Counted from the stretch's first letter, positions 1 to 8,586 are shown. The stretch is 10,570 bases of DNA from Asterionellopsis glacialis (GCA_014885115.2 WKLE02005986.1:1-10570), one strand, 5' to 3'. Program-made: numbers and translations. Notes: a model not told the origin generated them from the sequence alone.

Positions 1-744
1 AGTATGTACTAGGCCCTACGCAAGATTCACGAAGCTAGTAATAACTCCGTGGAAAATTATCGATTAACGGAGGAAGTATGAGATAGATAACACATCTCTC
101 GAGGGTTCTATTTTTATGTGGGACTAGAAACATTTGGCGCCCTTCATATATTGTAACGTTTCTATTGAATTGAACTAACGGCTCTAACGTTACCGTTAAT
201 CTCCATGTGTATCGAAGGAATAACCTTCATATCAGGGACAGCTTCTTGTTGTTTGTATTAATTATGTCTCATAATTTGTCGAATGAACGATTACCACATA
301 TAAAGGTATCCGTGTTGAAACATTTGCACACATATTTGTACGGTACCACTGCAGTTAAAGAGCTCATTGCAAAGAGTGGTACAGTGCCTGTACCTTTTAG
401 ATCCAAGAAGATAAATAAAAGCTTTTTAAATAAATAATTAAATCTGATAGAGAGGGCGTCTGGCATTTGCCAGAAGACAGTACCTGATACAGGTTCATGA
501 TAATTTATTGATTCTATTTTCAAGGATTTTTTACTAAAGCTCAGTCGTTCTTTTATTTTTAAAATAATCCAATCTTTGAATTTATGAAATATTTACCAAA
601 CTCTTATAGATGTTTACCCATAACTCACATCCACTCATCGACACTACCCCGCCATAGAATGCAAGTCAACACGATAGAGTTCGGCGAAAAGTCTGTCTCT
701 AGAGAGACTATATTCTCAGAGCCGGCAATGGACAAGCCAACGAC
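1..744. other. Intergenic region upstream of the cystinosin-like gene
   Basis: I see no supportable gene here. Short open frames occur on both strands, up to 84 codons, but they show no recognisable motif. The last part probably holds the promoter and 5' untranslated leader of the downstream gene. That leader frame is closed by an in-frame TAG at 700-702. Six GTAC tetranucleotides occur, five of them between about 338 and 485. The sequence gtctctagagagact lies at 695-709 and recurs downstream of the HSF gene. Confidence 0.6.
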
Positions 745-2245
745 ATGGCAACAGAATCATCGTTAGAAGAAAACGATGGAAGCGAATCTTGTTCACCTCG
801 TGAATTGTCATCACGCTCGCATCAGCGTAAAGTTGTTTTGTCCTCTCTACTGAGTTACGAGGATAACAACAGACGTGACGACGTTGAAGAAGAATCATCT
901 ACTACTACCCTTGACATTGCAAGCTGCAACCATTGTGATGATGGCATTGATGGCAGGCTATCCCCTGTACACTCTAATGCAGGACACGCATCAGCAGTAG
1001 AAGAAATCTTGTTAGCCATTTCATCTTTCATGTTGACACCTTTCAGAGATGAATCTGGTCGTCCTCTTGAATTATTTCGTGGATTTTGTTCCATCTTTAC
1101 CTTTGGTAGTATTTTAGGTCTCATTTCGTCATCGGCATCACATCATGATAGCAACAGTACCTTTACCGCTTCTTGGTATCACACATTCTCAAATATTATT
1201 GGGTACACATATACCTTATGCTGGAGTGTAGCATTCTACCCTCAAGTGATATCAAATTATCGACGAAAAACAACCAAGGGACTAAGTGCGGATTTTATCC
1301 TACTAAATGTTGTTGGGTTTACAGGGTATGCTATCTATGCAGGTGCCTTACTTTGGAGTTCGGGCATCCGGCAAACATATGAAATGAAAATGCATCAGTT
1401 ACCAACAGTACAACTCAATGATTTTGTTTTGTGTCTACATGTATGGCTATTGTCAGTTTTTGTTTGTTTTCAAATCATCACATACGATGGGTTTGTATGG
1501 AAAAGAGACATTACCCGACCCAATCAATTGCTACTTTTTAGTATGGTCATTATTGCTATTGGTTATCCAATTGTTCTAGTCTTGTTCTTACCTTCTGACG
1601 GTACAGAAGATCTGGAGGAGACAGTAGATGATGTGGACGAAAATAATACCAGCTATCAAAATCAACACAATGAAGTATTGGAAAATTGGCTCCAGTATTT
1701 GTATCTTTTGAGTTATATGAAGGTCTTAACTACTTTGGTCAAATATGTTCCTCAAGCTTTGCTGAACTGGAAAAGAAAATCTACAGTTGGTTGGAATATT
1801 TGGAGAAGTTTGCTTGACTTAGCTGGAGGTTTACTTAGTACAGCACAACTTGTTGGTGATGCTGCTCATTTGGGTGATTGGAAGGCTGGAGTGACAGGAA
1901 ATCCAGCCAAGTTGGGATTAGGCACTATTTCAATGGTATTTTCGGTAAGTCATTCAGTTTTCTTGCTTTTATTAACACACACAAAAGGGAACACCTGAAC
2001 GGTCCCACTAGAAATGCAAAATGTGAACAGAAACGAAGTGGAATCATTCCTGCTCCTTTTTTTTACCCAAAACAATGTACCTTCATCCATGTCTCTTCAT
2101 CTTCATGGCTTTTTTCTCTCTCTCTTCTTTTCTTGTACTATTGTAGGCAATATTCATTTTCCAGCATTACGTGCTTTACGCAGAAAATATGCTACAGCGA
2201 CCATCAACGCCGTCATCAGAACAAGACACTGTACCACTAGTCTAA
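745..2245 (+). CDS. Cystinosin-like PQ-loop transporter, two exons
   Basis: The CDS is 745-1944 joined to 2147-2245, giving 432 residues. Cystinosins are proton-coupled cystine exporters of lysosomal or vacuolar membranes; that role is inferred here from family resemblance. Both PQ-loops are visible: the first around residues 150-204 with P166-Q167 (AFYPQV, then RRKTTKGLS), the second around 323-375 with P336-Q337 (LVKYVPQA, then RKSTVGW) and LLDLAGG at 356-362. D358 aligns with the proton-coupling Asp of human cystinosin (D305). Hydrophobic segments lie near 114-131, 150-170, 183-204, 226-247, 261-282, 316-340, 353-372 and 390-411. The amino end is a hydrophilic extension of about 85 residues with no obvious signal peptide. 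An acidic loop lies at 284-312. ATG 745 is the first Met after the in-frame TAG at 700. Exon 2 restores the conserved FQHYVLY end. The position matching human D346 is Ser400. No carboxy-terminal GYDQL-type sorting motif is present. Confidence 0.88.
1945..2146 (+). other. Spliceosomal intron in the cystinosin-like gene
   Basis: This is a 202-base phase-0 intron. The donor is TCG|GTAAGT. The acceptor is ATTGTAG|GCA, preceded by a long pyrimidine tract (ttctctctctcttcttttc) at about 2113-2132. The splice is supported by protein homology: joining TCG to GCA gives MVF-S-AIFIFQHYVLY, which matches the end of animal cystinosins (family pattern VF-x-x-x-FFIQH-x-x-LY). Reading through the donor instead gives 17 unrelated codons and then TGA at 1996-1998. 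No transcript evidence is available here. Confidence 0.87.
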
Positions 2246-2884
2246 CGATTTTAAATATACATATTTATTTTGTACATTTTAAACAGAAGAAATCGCGAAG
2301 CTCCCTAGGACTACTGTATATGACGCGAACCTCGCTATGTAGCAAAAAGTGCAAACCGCAAAAATGTCTGAAGTGGTGTTTTTGATCCTGTGGCTTTTGC
2401 TGAAGGCTGCGTGTACGGTAGGGACATGAGATGCTGGGCAACTTAATGATTGTGACTCCCTAAGGAAAAGAGAGTTCTTCTTCGGCTTCGCAAAAAGTTC
2501 CAAGATTTATTCTGAATGTAGTAAATACTGTTTTTAGACTTAGCTTCTTTACTAAAAGCGGTCAATACACATTCTATGACGTTGAGAAGTGTAACATGAT
2601 AGTTCTCGAGATCTTCTCTATCTGGGAACAAATAATACAGAAAGGGTATTATTGTGGCAGTGCCCCACAAAGAAATATTCTTCTTGGGAGATGAAGGGGG
2701 CCATAAATTATTCAACAAGGATGGTGATTGGAAGTTCGGTTTGATGTTCTTCAGTGTGTTTTGCTCTTACAGAAATGTCACGGTAAGATGTCGCCTTCTT
2801 GTCGCATCTGGCTACACTGAAATTGCTCATTCCAGTCAGATGAAAATAATATATTTCAATCCCGTGACCGAGCGTGTTTTTGCT
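2246..2884. other. Intergenic region downstream of the cystinosin-like gene
   Basis: The first 50 bases are AT-rich and probably hold the 3' untranslated region and polyadenylation signal. Overlapping open frames of about 85-91 codons exist on both strands near 2443-2911. They have no recognisable domain, and the minus-strand one needs a TTG start. I see nothing else I can support. Confidence 0.5.
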
Positions 2885-3605
2885 TCCTTAGTACATGGAT
2901 ATCGCATCTAACTTTTTCGGCAGAAGAACACAGGACCATGCATTCTTTGTATTCTGGTGTTCTTTTCTGATTCAAATCTTGCCGGTACTGTGTTGAAAAC
3001 AACTTTTATACGTAGTGTACCTGGTATGCGACATACGACCTTTCTTTGTATTCTGGTTTCTTTTGTTTTTTTCTTTTTTAGTTCTTTCCGGTACTGCGTT
3101 TAATTTGAGATATACATCCGTATGCGAGACATAAAAATTGTTCTTAGAGGACTATTGACATGTACAGTACATGGTATTATACGTACACAATATATACAAC
3201 CTAGCCTAGGAATGCATTTTTCTTGAACCGTACCTGCTGGTAGAACACTTGTTGAACGAACAATTACCTGGTACAGTACTGATACCGTATCTAAACAGTA
3301 TTTTCGGTCCCTACAATAAAGAATCGGGATTGAATAAGTACCGAAATATCTTTGAACGTAGATAGTACGTTTTTTGAGCGTAAATCTTTTTACTTTTTCT
3401 TCAGAATTCGTACTATCGTGAACGACGGGGATAAAAAGTTAATCATCCACCTGTTCTTTTGCATCATGGGTACGGAGTAAATTACATACCATAATAGTCA
3501 TAGCGGTACTGGTAGAGAAGCTATAGCGTGTCTATGTTCTCCAGATCAATCTTGATCTTACAAGGCGACTTTACTGTGACAGTACCAGGTAACAGTACTT
3601 GAAGT
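2885..3605. repeat. GTAC-dense intergenic strip
   Basis: I count 17 GTAC tetranucleotides between 2891 and 3599. At this base composition about three would be expected. Many sit inside the longer words GGTACTG or CAGTACC (for example at 2984, 3090, 3505 and 3580) or in pairs such as gtacagtac at 3162 and 3271. The stretch at 3270-3286 is nearly palindromic. The strip lies 370-1090 bases upstream of the HSF start codon. Function unknown: it could be a binding-site cluster, a methylation target or mobile-element debris. Confidence 0.5.
2943..3133 (+). repeat. Two diverged tandem copies of a roughly 95-base unit
   Basis: Three landmarks recur in the same order. The word ttctttgtattctgg is at 2943-2957 and 3042-3056. 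The word ccggtactg is at 2982-2990 and 3088-3096. The word tatgcg followed by acata is at 3025-3035 and 3121-3133. The offsets are 99, 106 and 96 bases, so the copies differ by small insertions and deletions. The first landmark is identical over 15 bases. This reads as an old local duplication inside the GTAC-dense strip. Confidence 0.55.
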
Positions 3606-3973
3606 TTGTGTTCTGTGAGAGACATTGGACAGAAAAACCGTGTCCGTCGCCATGCTTCTGCGCAAGTCTCATACCACGACACTAGGACCCTAGGTAGCAT
3701 ACGCGTTTCACAAAACGAGAAGCCTGGCATTCAAAGAATCTGCAAAAAAAAAAGAACCGCGCAATAGAAATCTCAAAAAAATCAATCAATTGAGAAGCCG
3801 CACTCATATTTTACATTTCTCCTGTGAACAAACAACATAAATCACTTTTGTTTTTCTCAACTCGCTTCAAGGTGGACTAACGACCGCAACTCTCCAAACA
3901 AACAAGCTCAAAATAGCATCAAGTCCTGTATTTTTTTTCTAAACAAATACGCAAGCACAATCCATCAGAGGTA
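3606..3973 (+). promoter_or_regulatory. Probable promoter and 5' leader of the HSF gene
   Basis: This is the region immediately upstream of the HSF start codon. From about 3770 it becomes A- and CAA-rich, as a leader might. An in-frame TAG at 3914-3916 closes the reading frame before ATG 3974. I looked for a canonical heat-shock element (alternating GAA and TTC at two-base spacing) and found no good three-unit site, so autoregulation is not supported by sequence. The role is placed by position only. Confidence 0.35.
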
Positions 3974-5266
3974 ATGGTCTCCAAGGTTCTCACATACCAT
4001 CAAAGCCATTCGCAAGATAAGAAAATCACACTGCAAGATCTAATCAATACCATGGAACAGCTTAGCTCTTCTCCAAAACGCCTTTCAAACAACGCTGGTG
4101 AACTATTTTTGAACGGCAAGGTTGACGCGTCGTCTTTGCTAGCAGCTCAAGCGGCGATGAGGCAGCAGAGGCCTCTTCAGCAAGATGATCAGCAACAACA
4201 GCTTCTGACTAGTCGCAGATTTTTGCAGCAACAGCAACAGCAAGATTCTGCTCTCCTTCAAGCTGCAAACCCAAATTTTATCAAAAACTCAGGGCTTGAT
4301 TATGGACAGTCAAATCTTTTGGCTAAAGGTGCTAAACAAAATACCACTCAAACAAGTCTTGAGGCTCTCCATAGGCAAAATCTTCAAGCAGCAGCCTTGT
4401 ATCAACAATTGCAGGTAGTCCCATCAAGCAATTGCCGTATGATGGTTTCGTCCATGATGAACGACCCTTTATCAAACGGAAAAAGTTTCATGGAGCAACA
4501 GGAGGCAAGAGAACAAGTACCTGCCTTCTTGGCAGAGATCCAACAGCAGTATCCCTTTTATAATGAATCACCTGATCTTCGAGGAAGCGAAGAGGGGGAA
4601 ACTATGAGTACAGCTGTAGGTAATGATGGCGACGAAAACAAAAATCACAATGAAGAAATTTTTGAGCCATTCCCACAGAAACTATATCGGGTTATTCTCG
4701 AAGCAGAGAAAAACAATAACGAAGATGTAATTTCGTTTGCTCCTCATGGCCGCGCGTTTGCTATCCACAAACCTCGAAAATTCATTGCAGAATTTATGCC
4801 AAAGTACTTCAATACATGTCGCATGGCCTCTCTCCAACGCCAATTAAACCTATATGGATTCCGAAGGATCACTGAGGGTTCTGATATGGGCGGTTATTAT
4901 CACCCATTCTTTCTAAAAGGTCGAGCAAGCCTTTGTAAGAAAATCAAACGTAAGAAGTACAACAATTCTAAAAATGTGAAAATTAGACCAGCCTCTATGA
5001 GAGCATTGGAACCCAACTTTTACAGCATGCCTCCAGTATTGGACGGGCATCCTGCTGCACCAGGTACTTCTAGTGCTACTTTGGGAGGAAATGGTGCGAT
5101 TGGACTTACTTCGATTCTCAATAATGAATCAGCCTTGATGAGCCTCCGTAACGAAGCTGCTATCCTGGAGCAACTCGCTCGTACAAGACAGCAACAATAC
5201 CAAGACCAGCAGCAACAACAAGGAGCAAGCTTTAACCCGTTTGCTTCAATTAATCGAGGAAACTAA
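3974..5266 (+). CDS. Heat-shock-factor-type transcription factor (diatom-like HSF)
   Basis: This is a nuclear DNA-binding protein of 430 residues in a single exon. The HSF domain spans about 232-321, opening with PFPQKLYRVI. It contains FAPHGRAFAIHKPRKFIAEFMPKYF-type residues at 255-279 (compare the family pattern W/F-x-P-x-G-x-A-F-x-I) and the recognition helix SLQRQLNLYGFRR at 286-298. A basic patch KKIKRKK at 322-328 is a likely nuclear localisation signal. The 230-residue amino-terminal arm is glutamine-rich (Q runs between 64 and 90, six in a row at 85-90). A second Q-rich tail lies at 405-416. A classical HR-A/B leucine-heptad trimerisation region directly after the domain is not evident; a short helix-prone stretch lies at 383-407. 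ATG 3974 is the first Met after an in-frame TAG at 3914. Targets and heat-responsiveness cannot be told from sequence. In the diatom family most members are not shown to be heat-specific. Confidence 0.93.
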   Translation: MVSKVLTYHQSHSQDKKITLQDLINTMEQLSSSPKRLSNNAGELFLNGKVDASSLLAAQAAMRQQRPLQQDDQQQQLLTSRRFLQQQQQQDSALLQAANPNFIKNSGLDYGQSNLLAKGAKQNTTQTSLEALHRQNLQAAALYQQLQVVPSSNCRMMVSSMMNDPLSNGKSFMEQQEAREQVPAFLAEIQQQYPFYNESPDLRGSEEGETMSTAVGNDGDENKNHNEEIFEPFPQKLYRVILEAEKNNNEDVISFAPHGRAFAIHKPRKFIAEFMPKYFNTCRMASLQRQLNLYGFRRITEGSDMGGYYHPFFLKGRASLCKKIKRKKYNNSKNVKIRPASMRALEPNFYSMPPVLDGHPAAPGTSSATLGGNGAIGLTSILNNESALMSLRNEAAILEQLARTRQQQYQDQQQQQGASFNPFASINRGN

Positions 5267-6035
5267 GCAAAGCTTCAATGAAGGTTACTGAGGGAAAGCC
5301 AGAGTTACAACAGCAAACGTATGATTTTGACGCGGTTCGATACCATCCATACTAAACAGATTCTGCTGCACCTCTGTTTTCAGAATTTTGTATCAGCAGC
5401 AGAGACTGTCGAGTCATTTTGTTCTTCTCAAGATATGTACTAGAATACATCTGACTCTAATATTTAAACTACATAAGGAAACTTCTCAAAACCGGTACTT
5501 TGTCTATACTTCGAACTGATACCATTATTGTGGAGACTTACTTTAGCGTTGCCCTTGTCTCACAAGTATTAGACTACTACTTGGATGTGGAACTACAGTA
5601 TCAAGGTCTCCAATCACTTTACCTTCAAGAGATATCCCAATTTTTTAATGCCAAAATAACCTGATTTGGAAAGATTTCTAGTCTGCTCAATGGCATATAT
5701 ATATCATCTCGTAAAAAAATGTCTCTAGAGAGACTCAAAGATACACTTACAGCATTCCAGGCACACTTAAACTGACGATTCTCCGGCCTCTGAGCGAGGT
5801 GCAATGAATTTTGACACCAACTAAGTTTATGAGGATGGTATTTTTAATCCATAAGTTACTAAGGACTAAGGGTATCTCCGGTCATTTAATGAAACAGAAA
5901 CTTGTTATGCACCATATAATAAAGTGAAACCAGCACTTCTGAGAACCGTTATAGAATAGTTTTGACACGAGTTGTCGGTTGAATCCATTATTTAAAAAGT
6001 AAACAATGTATTGCAAAATTCGTAGCACCTAGAAT
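5267..6035. other. Convergent intergenic region
   Basis: This lies between the stop codons of two converging genes and should contain both 3' untranslated regions. No open frame of note is present. The 15-base word gtctctagagagact recurs here at 5721-5735, next to an AT-rich run (atatatatat) at about 5696-5704. A GGTTCGATACC string near 5334 resembles a tRNA B box, but no cloverleaf can be built around it. Confidence 0.6.
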
Positions 6036-6689
6036 TCAAAACGAATGTGATCTTGGAACAGTTTCATGTTTATTTGTTTCTGTTTTATCTTGCTGCAATG
6101 GATGTGTTGAATTGTCGTTCGCCATACTGCTCTTGGTTGTGCTCACGGTAGAATTGAGTAACTCGTTGTTGGTTTTGTCTACAGCAGCTGCCACAATTCC
6201 GGCTTCGTCCGATTTCAATCCTAAAGATGTAAAATGTTTAAAACTCATATCTGATAACTCCTCCTTCCCGAGGGCATAGGATTGAAGTTTAGATTGTATC
6301 TTTTGGGAAATATGATGCTCACTGTACCAATGTTGCAAATTAATGTTAGACCAAAAATGAGGTGGTGGTGGCGGATCTGGCGTGGCTTTATAATGCTGTG
6401 TCTCGTAGTAATATACTTCAGCTGCATCGTCGTATTGAAAACTTGTTTTCCAATCACATTTAGTACAAGTAAATACTGTTGTGCCGTAGCCATCCCCATT
6501 CATACGGCAACCAGCAGGAAAATCCGTGGATCGAATGGTCGTCTTTTTGTTGTCAGATTTGTCCCTGCTATCAGTATTTCTGGTACCACATCTCATATTC
6601 TGACATTTGGAAAATCCGCTTCTCCAAAAGCATTCTTTAATGCTGTGACTTTGTTCTCCAGAAGAAAACTGACCCCCCCAAGATGCCAT
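6036..6689 (-). CDS. Unrecognised 217-residue protein with Cys motifs and a Pro run
   Basis: I do not recognise the family. Six cysteines all lie in the first 78 residues: C20, C29, C34, C61, C75 and C78. The last two form FTCTKCDW, followed by KTSFQYDDA and YYYE (81-95). This resembles one half of a zinc ribbon, with C34/C61 or C29/C34 as possible partners. A proline run (PDPPPPPHFW) lies at 103-112. Residues 123-172 are helix-prone, ending LSDMSFKHFTSLGLKSDEAGIVAAAV; this could be a small SAM-like helical bundle, but I cannot confirm it. The tail (173-217) is Ser/Thr/Asn-rich and probably disordered. There is no signal peptide or membrane segment. The start is the first Met, nine bases after an in-frame TGA. 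The long uninterrupted frame and clustered cysteines favour a real gene. Metal binding is inference. Confidence 0.62.
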   Translation of the reverse strand: MASWGGQFSSGEQSHSIKECFWRSGFSKCQNMRCGTRNTDSRDKSDNKKTTIRSTDFPAGCRMNGDGYGTTVFTCTKCDWKTSFQYDDAAEVYYYETQHYKATPDPPPPPHFWSNINLQHWYSEHHISQKIQSKLQSYALGKEELSDMSFKHFTSLGLKSDEAGIVAAAVDKTNNELLNSTVSTTKSSMANDNSTHPLQQDKTETNKHETVPRSHSF

Positions 6690-7439
6690 TTCGAATCACT
6701 CTATGCTAGAGACACAGTACTATTTAGTACATAAAATCTCAAATCAGCTTTTCAGCACCCAGCAGAGTATCACTCCCCATCCAGCATGTAGTGTGTTCGT
6801 GTTCTTATTTCCCTGTCGACAAAATGTCTCCTCAGGTGCTGAGCAAACAGCTTGTTACCAAAGCTGAACAGCTGAAATCCTGAACCCCGAGAATTTTTTT
6901 GGGAGGCTTAAACTCATAACCCAAAAACGATGTACAGAACAAACTCCAAAATAATACTTCGATTCCCAAATTTTGGACTTTGGAGTTCCCACCACTATCA
7001 TCATTTGTTTCCAAGGTCGTTCTGTAATTTGGGTCAATATATAATGGAGCGCTTCTAAAATTCAGGCCTGCTCAAATTGTGGTGTAGACCAGCGCCAATT
7101 GGTACTCCAAACCGCGCCACAAACCCAAAATTCATTTGTGCAATTTGGTACACTCTCTCTTCAACAATCCCAAGTATAAAAGAATTTAATATTGATTCCA
7201 CAAGAATAAACCTTCGATACTACTATCATATTTACAAGAAAATACTATCAATTATCAAAAGAAAAAGAATACTGTAGTGAGTTTAACATCAATACTCTAC
7301 TGCAGGGGAGACTCAAGATGACTCCACCATGACCAACCTTGGTGGTGACTGATCACCTAGTAACACAACAATCAATCATCCCAGTACTTTCTCCCTTCCA
7401 TCTATCTCAATCATGAGACTTACCTTTAAGGAATAGATT
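6690..7439. other. Gene-poor stretch upstream of the Cys-protein gene
   Basis: The first bases should hold the promoter and leader of the minus-strand Cys-protein gene. The word tgtctctag, read on the minus strand, lies 17-25 bases before its ATG (6706-6714). Overlapping 60-codon minus-strand frames at 6832-7037 have no recognisable motif. A 9-base inverted repeat (aactccaaa at 6942-6950, tttggagtt at 6979-6987) is present. From about 7160 the DNA is AT-rich. I see no supportable gene. Confidence 0.5.
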
Positions 7440-7799
7440 ATGTTCATTCTTCTTTTTCATTATTACCATCATCATCTTTATGACAATGATGACCTTTTTG
7501 GTACCGCTTTATCTGACCCTATTCTTGTCTATCATTCTCAACACTGGTTATGATAGAATAGAGCCAAGAAAGCATTCATCCTTTCAAGAAATCAAAAAGC
7601 CTTCTACAAGACTTTATAAGCTGAAGAAAAGAGAAAATGTGATGGAAGAATCACCCACGCTTCTTTGCAAGCACCATCTGAATCCAGTTGGAGAACTTTG
7701 TACAACTCAGGCGTCAAACAAGATATGATAACCTTCATTGGATTGGGACAGATACTAGTGGAGCATACTCACGACTTGAGTATGTTCTGGGTTGATTGT
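7440..7799 (+). pseudogene. Decayed transposase relic, probably PIF/Harbinger-like (amino-terminal part)
   Basis: One frame starting at ATG 7440 reads as a protein broken by stops at 7551, 7554 and 7617 and ended by TGA at 7800. After an acidic segment (LYDNDDLFGTALSDP) it gives a basic stretch (NRAKKAF, then KAFYKTL, AEEKRKCDGRI). It then reads APSESSW-RTLYNSG-VKQDMITFIGL at 7674-7745. The S-x-W-x-x-L-Y-x-S-G-x-x-Q-x-x-I-T-x-x-G-[LF] pattern is what I associate with the region before the DDE domain of diatom and fungal Harbinger-type transposases. After TFIGL the expected continuation is lost. No catalytic DDE residues or clear terminal inverted repeats are in the window. The assignment rests on pattern memory, not a search. 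A perfect hairpin (7764-7784) lies inside it. Confidence 0.5.
7764..7784. repeat. Perfect 8-bp hairpin
   Basis: The word catactca (7764-7771) pairs with tgagtatg (7777-7784) around the 5-base loop cgact. It sits near the end of the transposase relic, and no T-run follows. I see no function. Confidence 0.5.
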
Positions 7800-8082
7800 T
7801 GAGTTACCAATGGTCATGTGTTCTTGTGAGCATTGATGTCAAGATTTGGCAATAGGAAATACTTTGCTGAAGACAAAGAGATGCTGTGGCACCAGCACTA
7901 TCAATCAATCGGAGTCTCCACCCCCATGTGACAATTTTATTTGCATAATGTTGTATATTATTTGAAGTTGATTGTTGTGCACAAGGTGACCCTGATAAAT
8001 GATTGAATTAGCGGATAGAGTATGGAGACTGTGGGATTTCTTGATATTTTCAAGCAATAATTGGCACTCGACAACACAACAA

Positions 8083-8100
8083 CAATCAATCAATCAATCA
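8083..8100. repeat. CAAT tetranucleotide microsatellite
   Basis: There are four and a half perfect CAAT units, preceded by a CAACAACAA run from 8075. Shorter related runs (atcaatcaatcgg) occur near 7900. Confidence 0.75.
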
Positions 8101-8586
8101 GTACATCATATCACCATTTTCATTTCTTCCTTCGGCATTCTCATTAGTTTATTTTAGGTGATTGTGGAATTTTTAGAAGCAAATAATAGTTTTAAGAGGA
8201 AATATTGGAACTATCATTGAATGCATAAAAAGTACCAAAAAAATGATTTTAGATTTTAGATCCAATTTTACGCGAATAACATTTGACCAGAGAAATGACA
8301 ACAACCAACATTGTAGATCATAATTTTTAAATAGTACTAATTATAATAACCAAATATTGCATAATTTTATATTAGGATGATTGTTGTAATTGCCTCCTTG
8401 TCATCATTTCATAGCTTCTGCTTCATTTCATATTTTTCAAAACATCAACTAGATTCCGACTTTGAGAAATATTTTGCGTTCTTTTCTTTCATGCCTATTT
8501 CTTCATCAACTGGGGTGTCCATGCCCACTTAAAATGTGTGAATGGTATCTTTACGTCTTTTCTACATCTTTTAAAATACCTAAATC

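Larger units (their letters stand above)
7364..8100. repeat. Recurrent cacaacaatcaa words around the transposase relic
   Basis: The word cacaacaatcaatca occurs at 7364-7378. A near copy with one extra CAA is at 8075-8095, in the same orientation. The inverted form ttgattgttgtg is at 7968-7979, with a shorter inverted form at 7792-7801. The copies bracket and enter the decayed transposase. They could be remnants of element ends or simply expansion of a simple repeat. Confidence 0.3.

Noticed and set aside
135..142. tggcgccc after ...aaacatt, resembling an LTR end followed by a primer-binding site
   Set aside because: The match is only eight bases, no LTR pair or gag-like coding was found nearby, and a 7-base match is expected by chance in 10 kb.
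207..523. Overlapping 76- and 84-codon frames on opposite strands
   Set aside because: They have no recognisable motif, overlap each other, and lie in AT-rich DNA where such frames arise by chance.
2443..2911. Overlapping frames of 91 (minus) and 85 (plus) codons
   Set aside because: The minus frame needs a TTG start, neither has a recognisable domain, and no splice or start context favours either.
3606..3973. Heat-shock element controlling the HSF gene itself
   Set aside because: Candidate TTC/GAA pairs have the wrong spacing (for example ttcaaagaa near 3730), and no three-unit array is present.
5280..5355. ggttcgatacc resembling a tRNA B box
   Set aside because: No A box at the right distance and no acceptor or anticodon stems can be formed around it.
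6282..6734. 150-codon plus-strand frame opposite the Cys-protein gene
   Set aside because: It is antisense to a frame with a more protein-like composition and clustered cysteine motifs. Its own translation shows no recognisable domain.
6832..7037. Two overlapping 60-codon minus-strand frames
   Set aside because: They are short, mutually overlapping and without motifs; probably chance.
7480..7728. 82-codon plus-strand frame with a hydrophobic start, possibly a secreted peptide
   Set aside because: It is out of frame with the transposase relic, which explains the same DNA better. The hydrophobic start comes from low-complexity T-rich sequence.
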